From NCBI GenBank assembly GCA_017643925.1, contig JAEPML010000005.1:1-64000 (forward strand): a DNA stretch of 64,000 nt, in the 5' to 3' direction. The notes under the pieces were generated by a model. The model did no database searches, was not told the DNA's origin, and saw only the letters and a program-made list of their open reading frames with translations. Made by a program: the position numbers and the translations under genes. This DNA comes from Roseibium sp. GTDB taxonomy: Bacteria > Pseudomonadota > Alphaproteobacteria > Rhizobiales > Stappiaceae. Below, piece by piece: positions 32,705 to 39,829 of this stretch (position 1 is its first letter; each line of letters begins with the position of its first letter).

Positions 32705-33946
32705 CTAGTGTCCGGTCAGGACCAGTGTTTGAATCGGGAACAACAGAGCCTGTATCCTCAAGAGCATGGCGTGTACCAGACCGACCGTGTCAATGGCATG
32801 CAAGTATATGAACTGCCCTGTGCTCAGTGGTTCACCGGACGTCAGTCGCTCATGATTGCTGGTGTAGGCGTTTACCACGCAATTCGCACCGGGCGGCAAT
32901 GCTGTCAGTCCATCCTTGTAAAGCGGTTCAAGAACCGTCGTGATGGTAGATTGCTTTGCTGCCTGGGTGGCATCGAACAGCTGACTTGAGGCATTCACCT
33001 GGCCGGCCGCGATCTGTGTCTGCACTTCGGTAACCACGAGCGGTATCACCTTGAAGGGAAGCGCCGGGCAAAACGCTTCGGCAACCATGCCCTCCTTCAG
33101 GACCTGGGCCTCGATCTGGCCGAATCCGGCGATGATCTTGTCCCTTTGCGCATCCTTGGGGATCAGAATACCGGCAGGCCTCATCAGGGGATTCACGATG
33201 TCGCCCGTTCTGAGAACAAACTGGCTCACGGTGCCATCGACACCGGCATAGACGGTCATCTTCGACAATTCGATTTCGGCTTCATCCAACTGCGCTTCTG
33301 CGCTTGCAAGCCTGGCGGGCAGCGAGACGTTGATCTTGGTGTCGACCAGATCCTTGTTGGCCTGTGCCGCTTCGAGTGCACCTTGCCGCGCAGCAACCGT
33401 GTTCTGCAGCTTTTCCAGATCGCGTTCACTCACAACATTGGCGTTGCGGTTGAAAAGTTCCTGCTTGGTATCGAGTTCGTCCTGCGCCTGCTTCAGGGAC
33501 GCCTCGGCCTGGTCGACCTGGGCATCGGCCACTTCCAGCTCGCCTTTTGCCAGGGCAATCTCGCCCTCTACTTCGGCAATACGCTGCTTGGCAGTGACGA
33601 CATCGGCCTCCTGACGATTGCTGTCCAGCCGGAAGATCGGGTCGCCTTCCCTGATCTCGACTTCCAGCCCCCGGGGTACAAACACCTCTTCGACGCGGCC
33701 GGACCCCTCCGGCAAGATTGGAATCGTCCGGAAGGTCGATACCGCACTGGTCGCCGTTGGATGGAAGTAGAAGATGAGCGTGATCAGCGAAACGGTCAGC
33801 ATCGCGCATGTGACGATGCCATACCGCAACTCGTACCAGACCGAATAAAGGGTGATTTCCCGGCCAATGCGCTTGCCCTGGACAAATCTGCGGATCAGGA
33901 AGTCAGGCAGAATGGTGAGCAGCGAGCAGAAGATCAGTTCAAACAT
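32705..33946 (-). CDS. HlyD-family membrane-fusion (periplasmic adaptor) protein
   Basis: The 413-residue product has N-terminal hydrophobic segments, with an anchor at about residues 45-62 (TCAMLTVSLITLIFYFHP). A lipoyl half follows (GSGRVEEVFVPRGLEVEIRE), then a long coiled coil rich in A/E/Q (about 120-220), the second half (VYAGVDGTVSQFVLRTGDIV) and a C-terminal beta region. Adaptors of this type link an inner-membrane pump to an outer-membrane channel. The gene directly abuts a small membrane-protein gene with no gap, an arrangement known for YibH/YiaV-like pairs. No pump gene is adjacent. Confidence 0.85.
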   Translation of the reverse strand: MFELIFCSLLTILPDFLIRRFVQGKRIGREITLYSVWYELRYGIVTCAMLTVSLITLIFYFHPTATSAVSTFRTIPILPEGSGRVEEVFVPRGLEVEIREGDPIFRLDSNRQEADVVTAKQRIAEVEGEIALAKGELEVADAQVDQAEASLKQAQDELDTKQELFNRNANVVSERDLEKLQNTVAARQGALEAAQANKDLVDTKINVSLPARLASAEAQLDEAEIELSKMTVYAGVDGTVSQFVLRTGDIVNPLMRPAGILIPKDAQRDKIIAGFGQIEAQVLKEGMVAEAFCPALPFKVIPLVVTEVQTQIAAGQVNASSQLFDATQAAKQSTITTVLEPLYKDGLTALPPGANCVVNAYTSNHERLTSGEPLSTGQFIYLHAIDTVGLVHAMLLRIQALLFPIQTLVLTGH

Positions 33947-34447
33947 CTAGACCTCCTTCTGCGCGTTTTGCGATTGGTCCATGGACGCTTCGGCATCGGG
34001 CGCCACAGCCTGCTTCGCCTCAGCCTGGATTGCAGGGTCCACGTCCACTGGCGCGTCGCCCGGATCACCGGTCTCCCGGGTGTCGGTCCCGCCGTCGGGC
34101 TCCAACCGATTTGCAATCTTTCCAAGGGACGAAGCCATTGTTTCCAGCGGCGTCGTGAAGTCCGGCAGCTGAACGAAGGCCAGCAGGAGCGCTGCGACCC
34201 AGAAAATGTTGTTGTGGGTGAATAGCGCCAGCAGACCGAGGATTGCCACGAGCTCAAACTGCATTCGGCCGTGCTTGTGAGCCAGTCTCTCGGGAAGAGA
34301 ATGCAGGTGCAGATAGAAGGTGCCAAGCAAAATGACGCCAATGATCAGCGAAACCAGCATGACCGTCATCAGGGGATCACTGCCATCTGCCGCCGGAATG
34401 AAAATTGGCAAATGGTGCGGTGCAAGCTCGTGTAAGTTCTCGGCCAT
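33947..34447 (-). CDS. small inner-membrane protein paired with HlyD
   Basis: The 166-residue product begins MAENLHELAPHHLPIFIPA. It has two to three membrane helices (VMLVSLIIGVILLGTFYLHL; LVAILGLLALFTHNNIFWVA; ALLLAFVQL) and a hydrophilic acidic tail rich in D, E and A. Its stop codon is immediately followed by the HlyD start, so the two are surely co-expressed. It resembles the DUF3302-type partners of YiaV/YibH adaptors, but the match is by layout only. Confidence 0.7.
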   Translation of the reverse strand: MAENLHELAPHHLPIFIPAADGSDPLMTVMLVSLIIGVILLGTFYLHLHSLPERLAHKHGRMQFELVAILGLLALFTHNNIFWVAALLLAFVQLPDFTTPLETMASSLGKIANRLEPDGGTDTRETGDPGDAPVDVDPAIQAEAKQAVAPDAEASMDQSQNAQKEV

Positions 34448-34604
34448 CCCTCTCCCCTCAATCGGTTGCCGTCACGTTTGCGCCAAGGAGGCGACGTGAC
34501 GTTACCTTAGTCAGGTTTACGGATGGCCGGGAAAAAAAATGACTCAATAAAGCAATTGTTTGGTGGACGATGCGCTTGCACAGCACATCGCCGCCTGCAA
34601 TCGA

Positions 34605-35372
34605 TCAGCGTGGCGCCATGCGAATGGCGCCGTCCAACCGGATCGTCTCACCATTGAGCATGTCATTCTCGCAGATCGACTTTACCAGCTGGGCATATTC
34701 CGTTGCCTTTCCAAGACGCGAGGGGAACGGAACCTGCTGTCCCAGGGAGTCCTGAACCTCCTGGGAGAGACCGAGAAGCATCGGCGTCTCGAAGATTCCA
34801 GGCGCAATTGTCATCACGCGAATTCCGGATCTGGACAGGTCCCGTGCAACGGGCAATGTCATGCCGGCAACACCGGCCTTGGACGCTGCATAGGCAACCT
34901 GGCCGATCTGGCCATCAAACGCGGCAACCGAAGCCGTTGACACGATCACGCCCCTGCCGCCATCTGCGGTGACGGGGTCGAGCTCCGCCATGCCCGTCGC
35001 CGCAATGGAGATGCAGCGGAAGGAACCGATCAGGTTGACGGAAATAACCTTCTCGAACATGTCCATGGGGTGCGGTTCCCCCCGGGATGTGGTTTTCGCA
35101 ACGGGAGCGATCCCTGCGCAATTCACTAAAATGCGTTCCTGACCGTGCGCGGCGCGTGCCTTTTCAAACCCGGCCGCGACACTTGCCTGATCGGTGACAT
35201 CGACCTCGACGAAGATGCCCTTGGTGTCTTCGGCAATTTCTTCGCCCAGGTCCGCGTTTCGGTCGAACAGGGCCACCTTGACACCCTGCGCTGCCAGCAT
35301 CCGCGCTGTTGCCGCTCCAAGCCCCGACGCGCCGCCCGTAACAACGGCTGACAGTGTAGAATCCAGCTTCAT
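34605..35372 (-). CDS. 3-hydroxyacyl-CoA dehydrogenase-like SDR (HSD17B10 type)
   Basis: From ATG 35372 the 255-residue product has VVTGGASGLGAATARMLA (TGxxxGxG), VDVTDQASV, LVNCAGIAPVAKT (NAG-equivalent NCAG), VSTASVAAFDGQIGQVAYAA with the catalytic Ser and Tyr, then SKAGV with Lys, and IAPGIFETPM. The insertion GEPHPMDMFEKVISVNLIG and the overall pattern are those of type II 3-hydroxyacyl-CoA dehydrogenases of fatty-acid or branched-chain amino-acid breakdown. The upstream region holds three palindromes, suggesting tight control. Confidence 0.88.
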   Translation of the reverse strand: MKLDSTLSAVVTGGASGLGAATARMLAAQGVKVALFDRNADLGEEIAEDTKGIFVEVDVTDQASVAAGFEKARAAHGQERILVNCAGIAPVAKTTSRGEPHPMDMFEKVISVNLIGSFRCISIAATGMAELDPVTADGGRGVIVSTASVAAFDGQIGQVAYAASKAGVAGMTLPVARDLSRSGIRVMTIAPGIFETPMLLGLSQEVQDSLGQQVPFPSRLGKATEYAQLVKSICENDMLNGETIRLDGAIRMAPR

Positions 35373-35394
35373 GATGCTTCTCGCTCTTTTCATC

Positions 35395-35456
35395 CTATTG
35401 TAAACAATAGATTTTCATACCTTGATTGACTTAAAGGTCAATTTGAAAGGCAAATT
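35395..35456. promoter_or_regulatory. three operator-like palindromes upstream of the SDR gene
   Basis: CTATTGT/ACAATAG (35395-35401 and 35404-35410, 2-bp centre), ATTGAC/GTCAAT (35425-35430 and 35437-35442) and AATTTG/CAAATT (35440-35445 and 35451-35456). They sit 23 to 84 bp upstream of the ATG at 35372, in promoter position. The binding regulator is unknown. Confidence 0.5.
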
Positions 35457-35538
35457 GAACGAGATTACACCCGAGGTCAAGCGAAATGGCTGAGCCACTG
35501 GCCCATTTGACGAGGGATGGTTTCAGAGCCCTGCCGAC

Positions 35539-36894
35539 CTATTGCACCAGAACGACAAGATCGACAGGGTGTCCAATGCCGGTCACTTCCATGGCCGGCC
35601 TTGCCTCCGATGGTTCAAACCGGGTGCCCTGTGCCTGCGCGAGATCCCAGGTTCTCTGGTCTGTCAGGGCCTTGCTGTGCTGGACCTTGTTGGCGTCTTC
35701 GAGCTTGGCAGCCCTGTTGACCGCATCACCGATGACGGTGAATTCGAGTCGATTTGAGGATCCGATCACCCCCACCGTCACAGGCCCGGCCGCAACCGCA
35801 ACGCCAATTTTCAGTTCCTTGGGCCAGCCGGCGACATGAAAGCGCTCCTGGACCCCTTCGACCTGCTTGACCAGATTGACAGCCGCCTGCAACGCGTCTC
35901 TTGCATAGGTTTCGGTTTCATGGACGGCACCAAATGTGGCCAGGATCCCGTCGCCCAGGAACTTGTCGATCCGCCCGCCAGCCTGATTGATCACGTCCAC
36001 GGCAATGTTCTGGTATTCGGCAAGGACCTTGAGAACCTCCTCGGGTGGCAGGGTCGCCGAAGTCGACGTGAAGGACCGGATGTCGACATAAAGGATTGCA
36101 GCGTCCCGCAGACTTCCCTCTCCCGCCTGCAGCTCGGACTCCGCATCGGTGATCGACGCAGCAACTTCAGGGGTGAAGAACCTCCTCAGATCCATTGCCG
36201 CAGCGTGATCGCGCGTGGCTTCAAACAACATCGAGCGCCCGCGGTAAAGGGCAACGGACAGGATGATCGTCACGGCGAGGATCACCATTGTCTTGTCCAG
36301 TTCCGCGCCGATCAGGATCGAGTTTCCGGTCAGATATTCCACGTAGTTGCGGGTCACCCGCATGCTGTCCATGTCAGCAAAAGCTGCATAGAACACCAGG
36401 CCCAGCCATCCGACCGTTGCGACCAGCCCCGTGGTCAGAACAAAACGTGGATCGAAACGCAAGGCGCGCAGCCCGATGAATATGAACACGTACATGAGTG
36501 TCGGCGTCTTGAGATAAAAGGCCGGATGCTGATCGTATTGAATGTGAAACGAAAAGATCAGCCCGACCAAAAGCGCCATGTCCACGCCGATGGAGATGAG
36601 CAGATACCACTGAGGCAATTCGAACCTGTAGGACAGGACCAGCCGCAAGACCGTGAAAACAAAGTAGGCACCGAGCGCAATCGGCACGAAATTGAAGCCC
36701 GCAGAGCCCTCTGCGCGAGGTGCGATTGCATAGAGAGTGGAAAAGAACAGGACCAATCCGAGCTGAACCCAGCTGATCAGGCGTTCGGATGAAGCTTCCC
36801 TGGCCCGGATCTCGGAACGTACCCTGTCCGGTATGCCGGCTTCGGGCGGGCCTCCGCGAATGATATAGCGAAACTTGTCCTGATATGAGCTCAT
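35539..36894 (-). CDS. membrane-bound class III adenylate/guanylate cyclase
   Basis: From ATG 36894 the 451-residue protein has six membrane helices in residues about 40-240 and a cytoplasmic cyclase domain in the last 200. Catalytic features are ILYVDIRSFTSTSATLPPEE (first metal Asp), GGRIDKFLGDGILATFGAV (second metal Asp in GDG) and EFTVIGDAVNRAAKLEDAN (N/R transition-state residues). The base-selecting lysine lies in RIDKFLGD, favouring ATP. It should make cAMP in response to a membrane signal. A cyclic-nucleotide-binding protein is encoded about 2.4 kb further right on the same strand, with the LuxR and hydrolase genes between. Confidence 0.93.
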   Translation of the reverse strand: MSSYQDKFRYIIRGGPPEAGIPDRVRSEIRAREASSERLISWVQLGLVLFFSTLYAIAPRAEGSAGFNFVPIALGAYFVFTVLRLVLSYRFELPQWYLLISIGVDMALLVGLIFSFHIQYDQHPAFYLKTPTLMYVFIFIGLRALRFDPRFVLTTGLVATVGWLGLVFYAAFADMDSMRVTRNYVEYLTGNSILIGAELDKTMVILAVTIILSVALYRGRSMLFEATRDHAAAMDLRRFFTPEVAASITDAESELQAGEGSLRDAAILYVDIRSFTSTSATLPPEEVLKVLAEYQNIAVDVINQAGGRIDKFLGDGILATFGAVHETETYARDALQAAVNLVKQVEGVQERFHVAGWPKELKIGVAVAAGPVTVGVIGSSNRLEFTVIGDAVNRAAKLEDANKVQHSKALTDQRTWDLAQAQGTRFEPSEARPAMEVTGIGHPVDLVVLVQ

Positions 36895-36996
36895 GCTGTT
36901 CCACTTAAGTGTTGGAACGCGAGTTTCCACCGCCGGATGGAAATGCGCAACGGCTTGCAAGGGAAAGTGTCCGCACGTGAATTTCGGTGATGGGTG

Positions 36997-38148
36997 CTAC
37001 CATCCACCTTGCACCCGATGACGCTCGACTTTTCGAACCAGATCGCTTTGCCGGCGGCTCCCGGTCTTCGACATCGCCGCCTTGATCTGGTTTCGGACCG
37101 TGTAGATGCTCACACGGCGTGTCTCCGCGATTTCTGCAGGCGACTGGCCATCCGACAGCATGATTGCAGACGTCGCCTCCGCTTTGCTCAAACCCAGGGC
37201 ATGCTGCAGTTCCAGGCTCAAGGAAGGTGTCGCGACATCAGGTCTGAGTGCCAGAAGCACCGCTGAAATCGAATGCGCGAAAAGAGCCCCGAACGGTGCG
37301 ACGTCCAGATCTCCGAGACGGACCCCCATGGCTCTGCAGGTCCAGTCTTGACCGTTATCGTCGGACAGGCGCCACGTGTTGAGTGCGTTGCCTTCGCCCC
37401 CTGCCTGGGAACGCATAACGGCCTGAAAGCGATGTTGGGCGCTTGCAGACTTGAAGCCTATCCGGCGGTTGTTTCCGCAGCCGAGAACCGTCCCGGTCTC
37501 CAGAAGGCTTTCCGCGTTCGCGCAGGCATATTGGATTCCCAGGGAAGGATCGACCAGAAACAGTGCGGTCCCACCGCCAAGCATGTGCTGCTCGGTGGCC
37601 CATTTCTCGAATTTCAATCCGGCAATGGTCCGGTTGATCTCCAGAGACTGACGAATGACCGGCGCAAGACTGACGCACAGTCTCAGCCAGTCGTCCTCGT
37701 ATTTGTCGCGGTCTTTCGCACGCAGGTTCCCACCGATAAGGAACATCCGGCTGGTATCATGGGCAAGCATCGCCCCCCCGCCGCCGGAGATGTCTTCCAT
37801 CGGAAGCAGAAGATCCGCATAAAACCCTGTCCTTTGAAGGCGCTCGGGTGGACACAGCTCATGTGCTGAAATCGAGTCGCCAATGCGGCAGTTCGGAAAA
37901 TTCGCAGCAAACGGATTGGCGTCCAGATAATGCGTTTCGTACAATTGCAGGATCTCGGGATCATATCCTGAGGAATAGGCCAAGGGTGCCGCGTTTGTCC
38001 GTTGGTCATAGCCAATCAGCTGGGTACACACGCGTGTTCCCAGAACTTGCCCCATCTCGTCCAGAAATGGCTGCCATTGCGTCGGATCCAAAGCCGCGGC
38101 AACCGCCAAATTCGACAGCTTGATCTGCTTCTCTGCAGCAATGACCAC
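36997..38148 (-). CDS. LuxR-family transcriptional regulator
   Basis: The 383-residue protein has a long N-terminal sensor region and a C-terminal LuxR-type HTH: HALGLSKAEATSAIMLSDG, then SPAEIAETRRVSIYTVRNQI, then KAAMSKTGSRRQSDLVRKVE. The N-terminal part contains GYDPEILQLYETHYLDANPF, a motif of the PAS/GAF-like helix-turn region seen in orphan LuxR proteins of alphaproteobacteria. No autoinducer-binding domain or LuxI gene is evident. The ligand is unknown. It lies just upstream of the cyclase gene on the same strand, with about 100 bp between. Confidence 0.88.
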   Translation of the reverse strand: MVIAAEKQIKLSNLAVAAALDPTQWQPFLDEMGQVLGTRVCTQLIGYDQRTNAAPLAYSSGYDPEILQLYETHYLDANPFAANFPNCRIGDSISAHELCPPERLQRTGFYADLLLPMEDISGGGGAMLAHDTSRMFLIGGNLRAKDRDKYEDDWLRLCVSLAPVIRQSLEINRTIAGLKFEKWATEQHMLGGGTALFLVDPSLGIQYACANAESLLETGTVLGCGNNRRIGFKSASAQHRFQAVMRSQAGGEGNALNTWRLSDDNGQDWTCRAMGVRLGDLDVAPFGALFAHSISAVLLALRPDVATPSLSLELQHALGLSKAEATSAIMLSDGQSPAEIAETRRVSIYTVRNQIKAAMSKTGSRRQSDLVRKVERHRVQGGW

Positions 38149-38392
38149 ACTAACCCCCTGTGGCGTCTACAGATTTACAACCCGGTCGTAGAATGTAGTC
38201 TCAATTGAAACATTTTCGATACTGCATAGTCCAAATGGACCATGCATTTAATGTATACACCCTGTAAACAACTAATGATCGTATTGGGGGTCGGTTTCAA
38301 CGCTTTTTTCAATGTGCAGCCGGTCCCGTTTCGGATGCGTTCAAGGAATACCCGCATTCCTGTATCCGGCGGACGATCAATTTTTTAACTTC

Positions 38393-38427
38393 GTTTTTTT
38401 TGGCGGCCTTTGGGCCGCCTTTTTTTT
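38393..38427. terminator. bidirectional intrinsic terminator
   Basis: Seven-pair GC stem (38402-38408 with 38413-38419, TTTG loop) with T runs on both sides on the forward strand. Eight T residues follow it. It lies 16 bp past the end of the hydrolase gene and so closes the leftward ABC/cNMP/hydrolase operon, although the A-run needed for reverse termination is weaker than the forward one. Confidence 0.6.
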
Positions 38428-38442
38428 GCCAGGCGCGCTGTC

Positions 38443-39267
38443 TCAGAGTGACAGTTTCATGCCTTCACTGGCGACAAGCGTTCCCGGATAGGCGTTCTGT
38501 GCCGCCATTCCAATCTCGTCAAGCTCGTCATCGGTGCGCCGCGGATCGTGGTGAAACAGAACCGGCGTCTTCACGTTGCCGTCCTTCGCCAGTTGAACGG
38601 CCTTCTGCCAGGTCGAGTGTCCCCAGCCCTTGTAGGTCTCATATTCGTCATCGGTGAACATCGCATCATAGATCATGATGTCCGTGTCTTTCACGAATGC
38701 CGGCAGGGCGGCATCAATTTCCGGATCCCCGTGCTCGTGATCCGTGATGATGCAAATGGATTTTCCCTGGAACTCGAAACGGAAGCCGCAAGCCCCACCC
38801 GGATGGTTCAGGCGCGTTGTCCTGATAACCAGATCATCGTCTCGCGGGATCGGTTTTCCTGCAGTGAATGTCTTGAATTCAACGGCCTTGAGGGTTTTGG
38901 CCGCAACGGGAAAAATCGGAGGGGACATTATCCGGCTGACGATCTCGACGAGATCGGTGTCATCCTGAAAATGGCCCGCCCAAGCGGTCACCGCAAAGTT
39001 GGGATCGTAAGCCGGTTTGAAGAACGGAAGACCGCAGATGTGATCAAGATGCGTGTGCGTGAACAGCATATCGAAGGAGCGCGCGCCCCGGCTGATGAGC
39101 TCCATGCCCAGGTTTCTGGCACCCGATCCACAATCCACAAGGACGAGCGCATCACCGGCCCTGATTTCAAAGCACGATGTTTCACCACCATATCGAAGGG
39201 TACTTGCGCCCGGTGTCGGAGTGGATCCCCTGGCGCCCCAGCAACGAAGCGAAAATTCTTCAGCCAC
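38443..39267 (-). CDS. metallo-beta-lactamase-fold hydrolase (phosphodiesterase/RNase Z-like)
   Basis: The start is GTG at 39267 after GGGAG (274 residues), since the product then begins at the family motif FSLRCWGARGSTPTPG. Metal-binding motifs are LFTHTHLDHICGLPF (HxHxDH), the later His in TRLNHPGGACGF, Asp in IITDHEHGD and a terminal HHDP. The beginning, YGGETSCFEI and DCGSGARNLG place it with the MBL proteins related to cyclic-nucleotide phosphodiesterases and tRNase Z. A cyclic-nucleotide-binding gene lies 10 bp upstream, suggesting a role in nucleotide signalling, which is inference. Confidence 0.82.
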   Translation of the reverse strand: MAEEFSLRCWGARGSTPTPGASTLRYGGETSCFEIRAGDALVLVDCGSGARNLGMELISRGARSFDMLFTHTHLDHICGLPFFKPAYDPNFAVTAWAGHFQDDTDLVEIVSRIMSPPIFPVAAKTLKAVEFKTFTAGKPIPRDDDLVIRTTRLNHPGGACGFRFEFQGKSICIITDHEHGDPEIDAALPAFVKDTDIMIYDAMFTDDEYETYKGWGHSTWQKAVQLAKDGNVKTPVLFHHDPRRTDDELDEIGMAAQNAYPGTLVASEGMKLSL

Positions 39268-39277
39268 AAGTAACTCC

Positions 39278-39736
39278 CTAGCTGCCCGTCGCACCTCGGC
39301 GTGCGGCAGCCAAATCCCGGGTTGTCCGTTCCAGCCGCAAAGCCAATGTTCGCATGACTTCAAGCGAGATATCCGGAAATTCTTTCAAGAGTTTCAAGAA
39401 ATCATCTTTCGAAACAGTCAGAACATCCATGTTGTTCGCCGCCACCAGAGAGGCAGTACGCGGCACGTCGCACAGAATCGCGATCTCACCCACGATCGAA
39501 TTCTCCGAAGCTTCGGCGACCTTCTTCTCCCCCTCGGGCGTCTCCACCAGGACATCTGCACTCCCGGACAGAATGATGAAGGCACAGTCGCCTTCCTCAC
39601 CCTGGGAACACAACCGCTCACCTGCCGGATATTCCGTTCGGTCGCTGATAAACGCAAGAAGCCGCAGCTTCGTCTCGTCGATACCGTGGAACAAGGGAAC
39701 CTTGCGGAGGGCTTCAACCTCAGTTTCCAGTGACAT
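39278..39736 (-). CDS. cyclic-nucleotide-binding domain protein
   Basis: ATG at 39736 follows GGGAGG (152 residues). It is a single cNMP-binding domain: ECPAG-type strand TEYPAGERLCSQGEEGDCAF, IILSGSADVLV, then the phosphate-binding cassette SIVGEIAILCDVPRTASLVA (GE...R-T-A), followed by the helix FLKLLKEFPDISLEVM. No DNA-binding domain is attached, unlike Crp. It probably senses cAMP or cGMP and acts on a partner. The neighbours are the ABC exporter upstream and the MBL hydrolase downstream, in one operon. Confidence 0.9.
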   Translation of the reverse strand: MSLETEVEALRKVPLFHGIDETKLRLLAFISDRTEYPAGERLCSQGEEGDCAFIILSGSADVLVETPEGEKKVAEASENSIVGEIAILCDVPRTASLVAANNMDVLTVSKDDFLKLLKEFPDISLEVMRTLALRLERTTRDLAAARRGATGS

Positions 39737-39829
39737 CATTTCCTCCCGCACATTGTTCTTTTGTTTGTTTGATCAGTATCCCGAGGCCTTGTGTTCTCAA
39801 AGGCCGCGTCCCCAAAATCACAGCCATTG

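Noticed and set aside
33146..34225. 359-codon forward ORF
   Set aside because: Antisense to the HlyD and partner membrane-protein genes, both with clear domains.
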